The notes beneath the pieces are model-generated. The model worked only from the letters and a program-made list of their open reading frames with translations, made no database searches and was not told the DNA's origin. From 40-80 sp964503665 (GTDB lineage: Bacteria; Bacteroidota; Bacteroidia; Flavobacteriales_D; Crocinitomicaceae), in assembly GCA_964503665.1 (NCBI GenBank), contig CAZDAR010000018.1, positions 1-42,493 of the forward strand: DNA of 42,493 bases. Reading direction: 5' to 3'. Of this stretch, positions 8,215 to 15,774 are shown piece by piece. How positions within the stretch are numbered: the stretch's first letter is position 1; each line of letters opens with the position of its first letter. Made by a program: the position numbers and the translations under genes.

Positions 8215-9096
8215 ATGGAAGATACACGGCAATATAACATACAAAACGTCACATTTTTTAGTTTACTTTCCAATATAATGTTGACAATCATTACGTGGAT
8301 TGCAGGCGTTTTAGGGAATTCGAATGCCATAATAGCAAATGCGATTGAATCAACGAATGATATTATCGCTTCAAGTGTGGTTTTCTTCGGTCTAAAGTAT
8401 TCACAAAAACCCGCCAATGAAGATTATCCGTATGGACGTGGTCGAATTGAACCGATTATTACTTTCGTTGTAGTGCTGATTATGATTCTTTCTGCAGTGT
8501 TTATTGTACACGGAGCCATTCATAATATGAACACGTCCCACTCACTTCCCAAAAAATGGACGTTAATTTTTGTCACCGCTTTTCTGTTGTGGAAAGAATG
8601 TTGTTATCGTTTGCTGTATAAGAAAAGTAAGCAGCTGAATAGTTCGGCCTTATTGGCCGAGGCGTGGCATCATCGAAGTGATGCATTAACATCAATAGCA
8701 ACACTTGCAGGTATATCGTTAGCGTTATTTTTAGGGGCGAGATACGCTTATTTAGATGATGTAGCAGCGATTGTTGCGAGTATTTTTATTGTGTATAATG
8801 CTTTTAAAATTTTCAGACCTGCTTGGGGCGAAATCATGGATAAGAATTCCCACGAAAAATTCAAATTGATGATTTATGAAGATGCTAAATTAATTCCAGA
8901 CATCATCCAAATTGAAAAATGTCATGTACGTAAAGTGGGAATTTACTACTACATTGATATGCATTTGGAAGTCGATGGAAAAATGCCCGTACGTCGGGGA
9001 CATGCTATTTCTCATGAATTTAAAGATTTGTTAATGGACAAGCATCATGAAATAGCGGATGTTTTGATACATATTGAGCCAGCAATTGGAACTTAA
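8215..9096 (+). CDS. Cation diffusion facilitator family transporter
   Basis: An inner-membrane proton-driven exporter of divalent metals (293 residues, six predicted helices, cytosolic C-terminal domain from about 210). The family site in helix 2 is E45-x3-D49 (ANAIESTNDIIAS) and the helix 5 site is H152-x3-D156 (HHRSDALTS). Aligned on D49, E45 takes the place of the first Asp of the DxxxD in YiiP or the His of HxxxD in zinc transporters. The usual HPYGHGK loop reads YPYGRGR, losing two histidines. The C-terminal domain keeps HVRKVGIYYYIDMHLEVD, the dimerisation and metal-sensing fold. Which metal it carries cannot be read from the sequence. It converges on the next gene with a 7-base gap. 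Confidence 0.92.
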   Translation: MEDTRQYNIQNVTFFSLLSNIMLTIITWIAGVLGNSNAIIANAIESTNDIIASSVVFFGLKYSQKPANEDYPYGRGRIEPIITFVVVLIMILSAVFIVHGAIHNMNTSHSLPKKWTLIFVTAFLLWKECCYRLLYKKSKQLNSSALLAEAWHHRSDALTSIATLAGISLALFLGARYAYLDDVAAIVASIFIVYNAFKIFRPAWGEIMDKNSHEKFKLMIYEDAKLIPDIIQIEKCHVRKVGIYYYIDMHLEVDGKMPVRRGHAISHEFKDLLMDKHHEIADVLIHIEPAIGT

Positions 9097-9103
9097 TTTA
9101 GGA

Positions 9104-10348
9104 TTATTTTTTTCTTGTAATATCCATCATATCAAGTGAATAGCTAAGAATTTCCAAGCCAATATTGGTGCCTTCTTTAAAAATAACTTGCCCGTTAATT
9201 TCAAAATCATCATTTTTTTGGATAATAGTTATATTGGTCTCATCGATTTTATTTAAAAAACGTTTAGTAGGTGTGAAGCCTGGAATGAAATTTAATCCAG
9301 CTGAAACGAGTACACTTCCTTTGACAGTTGTCAAATAAGATAGTCCCCCTTTTAACGTAAAGACTTCATTCGTTTTATTTTGAATGAGACTCGATTCATT
9401 CATTCCAAAAAACCATTCTTTGTCGTTAAGCTTTTTAAGAATATATTTCTGTCCAGAGATGATTACGCGATAATTATCTTCTTGATAATCATAAAATTTC
9501 AGCATAGGAATCTTTTCTAAAATCATTCTTAGCTGTTCTATATCGAGTGTGTTTTTCACCGAAAAGACAGTGTTGATAATAGGGTAGAAGCCTTGTTTGG
9601 AAACACCTCCACCTTCGTAATCAACGGCGATTACAGCTATATTCTCTAAAAGCGCTTTCAAATCTTGTGGTAGCAGATTTTTATCTAGCTTTATGGAAGG
9701 AATAAGCATTTGCAGAAATAATCCTTTATTTGTTGGTTTTTGACTGAGTTGTATGGATGATTCATATGGAATGGAGCCTGATATATTAAGTTGATTATCT
9801 TTCAAGTAGAGAATCAGTTTCTCATTGTTTCTCGAATACACGTTCAAAAGATTACCCGATTGTTGTTGGATATGTTTGAATTTTTGTGGCAACTTAAAAT
9901 TACCCGAAAGTACTAGAAAACCTTTATTTTCTTTAACAATTGCGGTTACATTCATTTGACTAGCCATCGACCTGAAGTCTTTTTCATTGGTAATGTCAAC
10001 CATGAGATAGCGGCTTGTACTATTTTCTGTATTAGTGGTAACCAAGACAATTGGTTTCAAAATATTAACTCCCATTTTTTCCTTTAGTGGTTCTCCTTTT
10101 TGCTCTTTAGTGACGGCCAGTAATTTTTCATATAAAGGTTGGTAATTTTCGTCAGTCCCTAGTCTTTGTGCTACATCGATAAGTGTTTGTGTTGAATTGA
10201 TAACAACTACCAGCTGAATATTACTTGGAATTTCAATTGTTTGTGGTTTCTTACTTTCTGTAAAAATAAAAATTGACCAAGTCGTTGCCCATAATATGAT
10301 CAGAGCAATTGTCACTTTAAAAACAATTCTTATTTTTGAATTTTGCAT
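9104..10348 (-). CDS. Unknown protein with N-terminal membrane anchor
   Basis: A 414-residue protein I cannot assign to a family. Residues about 8-29 form one transmembrane helix after a short basic N-terminus, and the rest (about 385 residues) should lie in the periplasm. That part alternates beta strands and amphipathic helices, has no cysteine and no evident catalytic motif, and reads as a repeated alpha/beta scaffold. The ATG at 10348 lies 4 bases after a degenerate TATATTCG box, the same spacing seen at several other genes here. It is divergent from the acyltransferase gene, whose longest reading would overlap it by 6 bases. Confidence 0.75.
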   Translation of the reverse strand: MQNSKIRIVFKVTIALIILWATTWSIFIFTESKKPQTIEIPSNIQLVVVINSTQTLIDVAQRLGTDENYQPLYEKLLAVTKEQKGEPLKEKMGVNILKPIVLVTTNTENSTSRYLMVDITNEKDFRSMASQMNVTAIVKENKGFLVLSGNFKLPQKFKHIQQQSGNLLNVYSRNNEKLILYLKDNQLNISGSIPYESSIQLSQKPTNKGLFLQMLIPSIKLDKNLLPQDLKALLENIAVIAVDYEGGGVSKQGFYPIINTVFSVKNTLDIEQLRMILEKIPMLKFYDYQEDNYRVIISGQKYILKKLNDKEWFFGMNESSLIQNKTNEVFTLKGGLSYLTTVKGSVLVSAGLNFIPGFTPTKRFLNKIDETNITIIQKNDDFEINGQVIFKEGTNIGLEILSYSLDMMDITRKK

Positions 10349-10384
10349 AGCACGAATATACGATATTCAACAAACTTTTTAACA

Positions 10385-10942
10385 TTGAATAAATTATTAT
10401 TTAATATCTTAAAACTATCCGGTTGGAGAATTCATGATCACCAACCAGACGGAGTTCGGAAAGCTATTATTTGTGTTGCTCCACACACTTCTAATTGGGA
10501 TTTTGTCATAGGGAAAATTGCTTTCGGACATTATGGAATTCCGACCAAATTTCTGATTAAAAAAGAGCTATTTATCTTTCCCTTTGGTATCTTATTACGT
10601 AAATTAGGAGGTTTACCTGTGGATCGAAATAGGAAATCAAATATTACACAACAGGCGATTACGTATTTTAATTCTCATGATGATTTTTTCTTAGTTTTCA
10701 CACCAGAAGGAACGCGTAATTATCAACCCAATTGGAAAAAAGGATTTTATCATATTGCCTTGGATGCCAATGTGCCTATTTACTTGGGTTTTATTGATTA
10801 TAAAAACAAAACGGGGGGCTTTGACGGTTTATTTATTCCAACAGGAGATGACGAGAAAGATATCCTTGAAATAAAAAGAAGATTAGTGAAGTATACTGGG
10901 AAAAGACCGAATAATGGCATTCGAAAAGAGGAAATAAACTAA
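10385..10942 (+). CDS. PlsC-like 1-acyl-glycerol-3-phosphate acyltransferase family protein
   Basis: A membrane-surface acyltransferase, probably acting on glycerophospholipid precursors or a related acyl acceptor. The catalytic HX4D motif is H34-TSNW-D39 (in PHTSNWD), followed by KKELFIFPFGILLRKLGGLPVDR and the acceptor-binding TPEGTRN. From the TTG at 10385 it is 185 residues, the normal size for this short Bacteroidota subgroup. There is no in-frame ATG anywhere in the protein, so a non-ATG start is forced. The TTG at 10343 would add 14 residues but overlap the divergent gene, so I prefer 10385. The stop codon (TAA, 10940-10942) directly abuts the stop of the convergent DUF5522 gene. Confidence 0.82.
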   Translation: MNKLLFNILKLSGWRIHDHQPDGVRKAIICVAPHTSNWDFVIGKIAFGHYGIPTKFLIKKELFIFPFGILLRKLGGLPVDRNRKSNITQQAITYFNSHDDFFLVFTPEGTRNYQPNWKKGFYHIALDANVPIYLGFIDYKNKTGGFDGLFIPTGDDEKDILEIKRRLVKYTGKRPNNGIRKEEIN

Positions 10943-11131
10943 TTATTTTTTCTTGATAGTATCTGTTTTTTTATCGTAACCATACGGACAATGTTTACAG
11001 CCACTTTTACAACAATAACCTCTTTTTAAAAGAAACTTTTCCGTGAAAACAATATACCCAAGGTCACTCAAATAATAATCATCTGGTTCGATATTTTTTC
11101 TCTTAGAAAAGCCTAAATCATCTTCACTCAT
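10943..11131 (-). CDS. DUF5522-family small cysteine-rich protein
   Basis: A 62-residue cytosolic protein when started at the ATG at 11131 (MSEDDLGFS). Its core LSDLGYIVFTEKFLLKRGYCC followed by KSGCKHCPYGY matches the Bacteroidota DUF5522 family as I remember it. The four cysteines (CC, then C-x2-C) suggest a metal or Fe-S site, but function is unknown. The reading frame is open up to 11146, but that extension has no ATG and would overlap the promoter box. TATTTTTG at 11136-11143 lies exactly 4 bases before the ATG, suggesting a leaderless message. Confidence 0.8.
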   Translation of the reverse strand: MSEDDLGFSKRKNIEPDDYYLSDLGYIVFTEKFLLKRGYCCKSGCKHCPYGYDKKTDTIKKK

Positions 11132-11135
11132 AGCG

Positions 11136-11143
11136 CAAAAATA
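11136..11143 (-). promoter_or_regulatory. -7 box four bases from the DUF5522 start codon
   Basis: TATTTTTG on the minus strand, then four bases (CGCT), then the ATG at 11131. With the usual distance from this box to the start of transcription, the mRNA would begin at or next to the A of the ATG. Confidence 0.45.
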
Positions 11144-11154
11144 CAAAACTTAAA

Positions 11155-12096
11155 ATGAATTATCCGAATCTAAATAATGCAATCTTACAGGAACTCATAT
11201 CCGTCGAATGGAAGCAGCGGAATTTGACTGTTTTGGTCAAGCGAGATGATTTAATCCATAATGAGATTTCCGGCAATAAATGGCGAAAGTTACTCTATAA
11301 TTTCGAACAAGCAAAGTTTAATAAAAATGACACTATTCTCACTTTTGGAGGTGCTTTTTCTAATCATTTAGTGGCAACGGCTTGCGCTTGTAATTTGCTA
11401 GGATTTAATTCTATTGGGATTGTTCGTGGTGATGAATTAAATGAAAATAGTAATGATACGTTAAAACGTTGTTCAGATTATGGTATGCAACTCGTTTTTG
11501 TTTCTCGCAGTGAATATCAACTACGTTATGATAGAGAATGGTGGAAAGAATTGCATATAGATTATCCAAATTCTTTTATCGTTCCAGAAGGTGGCGCCAA
11601 TTACTATGGTATTTTAGGTTGTCAAGAGATATGGTCAGAATTACCCAAAGATGTAGACAGGGTTTTTGTTGCCCAAGGAACCACTACCACTAGTTGTGGG
11701 ATTTTATTAGGTAGTCTAGAGAAGTGTAAAGTTCATGTTGTTCCTGTTTTAAAAGGATTTGATTCAGAGGTTGAAATGAGACAGCTCTTCCAGCAATCTT
11801 TTTTAGAGGAAGAATTAATCAGTGAGTTTTTCGATCGCCTAGTTATTGAAAAAGACTATCACTTCGGAGGATATGGAAAATATACTGATGAATTGTTAAC
11901 CTATATTACCACAAAATATCGCCAGTTCAATTTAAAATTAGATCCGATTTATACGGCTAAAGCATTTTACGCACTAGAAGATACTATCCAGAAATTAAAT
12001 CTTAGAGATGAAAAAATTGTTTTCATTCATACTGGTGGTATTCAAGGAAGTAAAGAAGTTGAGATGAGAGAGAAGATTGACCTTTATACGGCATAA
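11155..12096 (+). CDS. PLP-dependent ACC deaminase / D-cysteine desulfhydrase family protein
   Basis: A fold-type II PLP enzyme of 313 residues. The Schiff-base lysine is expected at K42 in SGNKWRKL. The phosphate and substrate loop FGGAFSNHLVATA (about 64-76) and the C-terminal FIHTGGIQG (about 292-300) are the other family marks. True ACC deaminases and DcyD enzymes carry a further set of active-site tyrosines and serines that I cannot confirm here. Candidate reactions are D-cysteine to pyruvate, sulfide and ammonia, or a related beta-elimination. The gene starts 8 bases from the divergent DUF5522 region and has no clear terminator. Confidence 0.85.
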   Translation: MNYPNLNNAILQELISVEWKQRNLTVLVKRDDLIHNEISGNKWRKLLYNFEQAKFNKNDTILTFGGAFSNHLVATACACNLLGFNSIGIVRGDELNENSNDTLKRCSDYGMQLVFVSRSEYQLRYDREWWKELHIDYPNSFIVPEGGANYYGILGCQEIWSELPKDVDRVFVAQGTTTTSCGILLGSLEKCKVHVVPVLKGFDSEVEMRQLFQQSFLEEELISEFFDRLVIEKDYHFGGYGKYTDELLTYITTKYRQFNLKLDPIYTAKAFYALEDTIQKLNLRDEKIVFIHTGGIQGSKEVEMREKIDLYTA

Positions 12097-12208
12097 AGCG
12101 TATTTTTCTAATAAAAAGAGGTCATTAAGCTTTCATTAATTATTTTATTTATATGTTTGTGCTAGTAAAAAAAAGCTATTCATTGAAGAGGATAATTATA
12201 TGTCTTTT

Positions 12209-12237
12209 TTTGACATTCACTCTACTAAATAGTTTTT
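12209..12237 (+). promoter_or_regulatory. Candidate promoter of the small lipoprotein gene
   Basis: TTTG (12209-12212), a 17-base spacer, then TAGTTTTT (12230-12237) is close to TTTG-N17-TAnnTTTG with a mismatch at the last base. It predicts a leader of about 95 bases before the ATG at 12338. The rest of 12097-12337 is AT-rich without a supported gene. Confidence 0.4.
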
Positions 12238-12337
12238 ATAATTTTAATTCATAATTTGGAGTCAGCAACCACTAAAAAAACAGGGAGCAACTGAAAAGCC
12301 TTAAGAGTAGGATAAATAAAATAAAAACAAATAAAAA

Positions 12338-12772
12338 ATGAAAAAATTACTTTACAGAACAATGGTTCTAGGAACATTAGCAATTTTTGTAACAAGCTGT
12401 TCTTTCACTTCACATTTAATGAAAGAGCCAAATGTTAGAGTTGAATTGAACAGAGGAGACTTTACATTATCTGATCAAGTTAGTGCAAATGCTAAATCAA
12501 CTAAAGTTTTCTGGGTTGATTGGGCAAGATTGTTTAAAACGAAAGAAGGAAATATCGATGGTGCAAATATTAATCTTAGCTTAGCAAGCATTCCAGTTAT
12601 TGGAACAATTGTTTCTGACAAAACTTCTAATTATGCTTTATATGAATTGATGAATAATAATCAAGGTTATGATGTTATCATTTATCCTCAATATGAAGTT
12701 GTAAAGAAAAACTACATCATTTTTTCTAAAACAGAAGTAAAAGTTACAGCTCGACTTGGTAAGTTGAAATAA
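12338..12772 (+). CDS. Small lipoprotein, DUF6567-like
   Basis: A 144-residue lipoprotein: basic N-terminus, hydrophobic core and lipobox FVTSC with the lipidated Cys at 21. The mature part carries EPNVRVELNRGDFTLSDQVS, LASIPVIGTIVSDKTSNYALYELMNNNQGYDVIIYPQYE and a C-terminal VKVTARLGKLK, a pattern I associate with a Bacteroidota DUF6567-type family (name uncertain). Function is unknown; lipidation puts it on an envelope membrane. The ATG at 12338 follows an A-rich leader. A strong symmetrical terminator follows 18 bases after the stop, so it is transcribed alone. Confidence 0.8.
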   Translation: MKKLLYRTMVLGTLAIFVTSCSFTSHLMKEPNVRVELNRGDFTLSDQVSANAKSTKVFWVDWARLFKTKEGNIDGANINLSLASIPVIGTIVSDKTSNYALYELMNNNQGYDVIIYPQYEVVKKNYIIFSKTEVKVTARLGKLK

Positions 12773-12790
12773 TAGAAACTTTATAAGATC

Positions 12791-12820
12791 AAAAAAGCCG
12801 TTTATATAAACGGCTTTTTT
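12791..12820. terminator. Bidirectional terminator
   Basis: A perfect 30-base inverted repeat: six A, GCCG and TTTAT, mirrored as ATAAA, CGGC and six T. Each strand gives a GC-rich hairpin followed by T. It closes the lipoprotein gene from the left and could close the minus-strand ORF at 12864-13067 from the right. Confidence 0.9.
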
Positions 12821-12863
12821 GTTTTGTAATAATTAAGATTGCTCTATATCATTAATTATATTC

Positions 12864-13067
12864 TTAGTTGTTGAATCTCTTTTCTGAAAAGATTGTGAGT
12901 TCTTTTTGCATACTTCTAAAAGATTTTACGAATGAGCTTTTATTAAGATGACCGATATAGGAATGAATACTTCTCTTCTTTTTATTTTTAAAAACAACTA
13001 TTTGAGTTGTTTTTTTTGATAGTTCTTTTATAAATTTACTAGAATATGTTATTTTTCTTTTAGACAT
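12864..13067 (-). CDS. Possible small basic protein, unknown
   Basis: A 67-residue ORF with ATG at 13067, very basic (many Lys and Arg, including KNKKKRS near residues 27-33), with no signal peptide and no cysteine. I recognise no family. In favour of it being real: it fills the gap between a terminator-like palindrome (13121-13152) and a bidirectional terminator (12791-12820), it has an ATG, and there is no competing ORF. Against: no promoter box or strong ribosome binding site is visible, and AT-rich DNA yields such ORFs by chance. Confidence 0.35.
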   Translation of the reverse strand: MSKRKITYSSKFIKELSKKTTQIVVFKNKKKRSIHSYIGHLNKSSFVKSFRSMQKELTIFSEKRFNN

Positions 13068-13120
13068 TAAATTTTATATTTTATTAGCATACAATATAGT
13101 GATTTATTTTTAAATACAAT

Positions 13121-13152
13121 CAGAAAGCCATTCAAATTTGAATGGCTTTCTG
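13121..13152. terminator. 32-base perfect palindrome, probable terminator
   Basis: Two 16-base arms, CAGAAAGCCATTCAAA (13121-13136) and its exact reverse complement (13137-13152), with no spacer. It resembles AAGCCATTC/GAATGGCTT hairpin terminators common in Bacteroidota. The flank on the plus side is T-rich (ATTTTTA); on the minus side it is A/T-mixed. It lies 109 bases after the DinB stop codon. A protein-binding operator is the alternative. Confidence 0.55.
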
Positions 13153-13261
13153 ATTTTTATGTAAATGGCTATTGATTAGAATAGACTGTATAACTCATCT
13201 TTTATATATAATCCTCTTCTTTTATTCTGAGTTCTAATGCATAATCGCACTAAGGAATCAA

Positions 13262-14332
13262 TTAAAAATTCAATGTCAATTGCTGTGCGATAGGTTCGTC
13301 CTCATCTATAAAATTAGTCAACTGAACACCAATTAAACGTACTGGTTTAGCGAGAGGAAAGATATTTGCAATAAGCGCTACTATTTCATTTTCAATCTGC
13401 TCTTTGTGATAGAATCCATTTTGATTGGTTGTGGAGCGAGTAATTGTTTTAAAGTCGTTGAACTTAACTTTTAATTGAACTGTTTTTGCAATCTTTCCAA
13501 TGCGAGAGTAACGTTTCCATGCTCCTTCGACTATATCGTGTGTTTCTTGGCAAAAAAGGTGATAATCAAAGATGTCTTTTTCAAAAGTATTCTCACAAGC
13601 AACACTTTTGCGTTCACGATAAGGCTCGACTTCTCGAAGGTCAATTCCACGACAAACATTGTAAAAATAGACACCCGACTTTCCAAACTGGTTGGTTAAG
13701 AATTCTAAGGAAAGCGTTTTTAAATCTTTCCCATTTAAAATCCCCATGTTGATGAATTTTTCAGCAGTCACTTTTCCAACACCAAAAAACTTGGTAATAG
13801 CTAATTTATTTAAAAACACTTCTGCATCTTGTGGACGAATAACAAATAGACCATTAGGCTTATCTTGGTCGGAAGCTATTTTAGCTAAAAACTTATTATA
13901 TGAAACACCTGCTGATGCCACAAGTTGAATTTCATTTAGAATGTCATTTTTAATTGCTTGCGCTATAATTGTTGCCGATGGAATATTCACTTTATTGTAT
14001 GTAACGTCTAAAAATGCTTCGTCAAGTGATAAGGGTTCGATTATGTCGGTGTATCTTGAGAATATTTGCTGTACTTGAATGGAAATCTCTTTGTATCGAT
14101 CAAAACGGGGCGGAACAAAGATAAGTCCAGGACATTTTCTAGCTGCAACAATGGAACTCATGGCAGAGCGCACACCAAATTTACGCGCTTCATAGCTTGC
14201 TGTTGTGAGAACACCTCTTTCACCTGACCAGCCGACAGCAACAGGTTTTTCTCTCAAATCCGGATTATCCAATTGTTCCACGGAAGCGTAAAAAGCATCC
14301 ATATCGACATGAATAATTTTACGGATTTGCAT
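13262..14332 (-). CDS. dinB: DNA polymerase IV (Y-family translesion polymerase)
   Basis: Low-fidelity polymerase that extends past damaged bases and mismatched termini. The 356-residue protein shows the palm motifs HVDMDAFYASVEQ (residues 8-20, first catalytic Asp pair) and SLDEAFLDV (about 102-110, with the D-E of the second), then helix-hairpin-helix and little-finger regions. The last residues, QQLTLNF, fit the QLxLxF-type beta-clamp binding peptide, so it should be recruited to the sliding clamp. The ATG at 14332 starts the classic MQIRKIIHVDMD. It is separated by 32 bases from DUF4924 on the same strand. I see no evident SOS box upstream. Confidence 0.95.
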   Translation of the reverse strand: MQIRKIIHVDMDAFYASVEQLDNPDLREKPVAVGWSGERGVLTTASYEARKFGVRSAMSSIVAARKCPGLIFVPPRFDRYKEISIQVQQIFSRYTDIIEPLSLDEAFLDVTYNKVNIPSATIIAQAIKNDILNEIQLVASAGVSYNKFLAKIASDQDKPNGLFVIRPQDAEVFLNKLAITKFFGVGKVTAEKFINMGILNGKDLKTLSLEFLTNQFGKSGVYFYNVCRGIDLREVEPYRERKSVACENTFEKDIFDYHLFCQETHDIVEGAWKRYSRIGKIAKTVQLKVKFNDFKTITRSTTNQNGFYHKEQIENEIVALIANIFPLAKPVRLIGVQLTNFIDEDEPIAQQLTLNF

Positions 14333-14364
14333 ACTGTTTTAAAATTTAAAGACGATGCTGAAAA

Positions 14365-14898
14365 TTAATTTTCAGTTTTCATTTGGTGGTATCTTTTCGC
14401 TAGATAAGCAAGATAGATGCGCATTTGATCAAAGGCCACTTCTGTTTCAGGTAAAATCTCCTCTTTTTTCAGTTTTAGAAGTAGCTTCATGTACTGCGAA
14501 TGAAAAGCGATTTCGATATGATTCTGTTGCACCATATTTGATTTTTCGCCAAATTCTTTAATAAAAGGTAAAGTACTTTCATACAAAACTTTGTACTTCT
14601 CTTCTTTCAAGACGTCCAATAACATCTTATGTAAGTAATTCAATTCGACGATGTATTCTTTTAACAGTAATAAATGACCACTTTTTTCAATACGTTCATC
14701 TTTCATTTGATGAATAAGCTTTGCATACCACTCTTTGTATTGATTTAAAAAAGCATCGTCTGGAAGTTGTTTTTTAACGTAATTATTGATGATAGCATCT
14801 AAATCGAAGTTAAAAGCACGAATGAGATCTTCGATGTGATACATGTAAATAATGTATTCAGCAATATTTTCCTTTAACTTTTGTTGAGCGACGAACAT
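14365..14898 (-). CDS. DUF4924-family protein
   Basis: A 177-residue, almost wholly alpha-helical cytosolic protein. The N-terminal LKENIAEYIIYMYHIEDLIRAF, the central EKSGHLLLLKEYIVELNYLHKMLL and the C-terminal QMRIYLAYLAKRYHQMK match DUF4924, a Bacteroidota family of unknown function. There is no catalytic motif or membrane segment. The ATG at 14898 lies 2 bases after the stop of the Skp-like gene (14901), so the two are probably translationally coupled. Its place at the end of an envelope-related run suggests, but does not show, a related role. Confidence 0.8.
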   Translation of the reverse strand: MFVAQQKLKENIAEYIIYMYHIEDLIRAFNFDLDAIINNYVKKQLPDDAFLNQYKEWYAKLIHQMKDERIEKSGHLLLLKEYIVELNYLHKMLLDVLKEEKYKVLYESTLPFIKEFGEKSNMVQQNHIEIAFHSQYMKLLLKLKKEEILPETEVAFDQMRIYLAYLAKRYHQMKTEN

Positions 14899-14900
14899 GC

Positions 14901-15503
14901 TTATTTTTTAGTACCTATTTCTTTATCCAGTTGTTCTTGGTATTTGTTGAGGTACTGAACAAATGCTTTAGTTACATCCATTTTTTCTGTAATGTATGTT
15001 AATCCAGCTCCCATTCCTTGCATCAATAAAATGTCAATATTATTTTCTTTACAAAACTTCTTTGCAGCATCATTGATACGATTACTCAATACTTCCAAAT
15101 GTTGTCCTGTTTCTTGATCTAGTTTTGCCCCTTCTGTTTCTTGGTATTGCATGTAAGACTGTTGTCTTCTTTGAATTTCTTCTTGCACTTTCTGAATGTC
15201 AAAAGCTGATAAAAGTCCAGAATTTGCTTTTTCTTCGTTTGCAGCAGCATAATTTTGTAATGCACTTTCTCTCTTTTGTAATTCCTTTTGAAAGTTAAGT
15301 TGTTTTATTTTGACGATAGAATCAAGCTCAGTATAATATTTATAACCAGTTTTTAAGCTATCTTGAACATAATAAGCAATTTTCAATCCATCTGTATTGA
15401 CAACAGGGACATTGTTTGTGTTTAGGTCTTCCGTCTTCGGTTTTTGATTGCAAGACATGAATAAAATCGAAACTATCGAAAGTAAAAGAGTTATTTTCTT
15501 CAT
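14901..15503 (-). CDS. OmpH/Skp-family chaperone-like lipoprotein
   Basis: A 200-residue Skp-like protein. Skp holds unfolded outer-membrane proteins in the periplasm by long coiled-coil arms. Here residues about 45-150 form the heptad-rich helical arms (KIKQLNFQKELQKRESALQ, then QKVQEEIQRRQQSYMQYQE), and the head region (KIAYYVQDSL near 45-54; NNIDILLMQG near 160) flanks them. Unlike classical Skp, it starts with a lipoprotein signal: lipobox LFMSC with Cys 18. It should therefore be membrane-tethered. It lies 4 bases downstream of the 81-residue gene. Confidence 0.82.
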   Translation of the reverse strand: MKKITLLLSIVSILFMSCNQKPKTEDLNTNNVPVVNTDGLKIAYYVQDSLKTGYKYYTELDSIVKIKQLNFQKELQKRESALQNYAAANEEKANSGLLSAFDIQKVQEEIQRRQQSYMQYQETEGAKLDQETGQHLEVLSNRINDAAKKFCKENNIDILLMQGMGAGLTYITEKMDVTKAFVQYLNKYQEQLDKEIGTKK

Positions 15504-15507
15504 TCGT

Positions 15508-15753
15508 TTAATTATTAAGTGTTTTATAAGCGTTACTCCAATCTTCTCTCATTGTAATAAATCGCTTGAGACAATTGGATAGTAACTCAGGAGTAATCAT
15601 TTTTTTCACATCTTCTAGGTCGTTCACGTCTTTTTCGTTAATCTTAAACGTTTGTTCATATTGATCTAGCGTGATTTGTAAGATATATTTCCCACTAAAA
15701 TAAAATAATTTTATATTATAATGCTCGTGTGGAATTTCTGCAACAACCTTCAT
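15508..15753 (-). CDS. Small conserved-looking protein, unknown
   Basis: An 81-residue cytosolic protein I do not recognise. It has a beta-rich N-terminal half (AEIPHEHYNIKLFYFSGKYIL, QITLDQYEQTFKI) and a helical C-terminal half (VNDLEDVKKMITPELLSNCLKRFI, MREDWSNAY). No metal or catalytic motif is visible. It is real by context: 4 bases before the Skp-like gene and 21 bases after the SiaC-like gene on the same strand. TAATTTTG at 15758-15765 stands 4 bases before the ATG, so it may have its own leaderless message in addition to read-through. Confidence 0.7.
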   Translation of the reverse strand: MKVVAEIPHEHYNIKLFYFSGKYILQITLDQYEQTFKINEKDVNDLEDVKKMITPELLSNCLKRFITMREDWSNAYKTLNN

Positions 15754-15757
15754 GCCC

Positions 15758-15765
15758 CAAAATTA
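15758..15765 (-). promoter_or_regulatory. -7 box four bases from the start codon of the 81-residue gene
   Basis: TAATTTTG on the minus strand, then GGGC, then the ATG at 15753. The geometry equals that at 11131 and 18287. Confidence 0.4.
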
Positions 15766-15774
15766 ATAAATAAA

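Noticed and set aside
8215..9096. CDF protein as having lost its helix-2 metal site
   Set aside because: Aligned on D49 the site is E45-x3-D49, so a liganding residue is present; it is a variant, not a loss.
12153..12254. 33-codon hydrophobic ORF upstream of the small lipoprotein
   Set aside because: It is AT-driven, overlaps the candidate promoter at 12209-12237, and shows no conserved feature.
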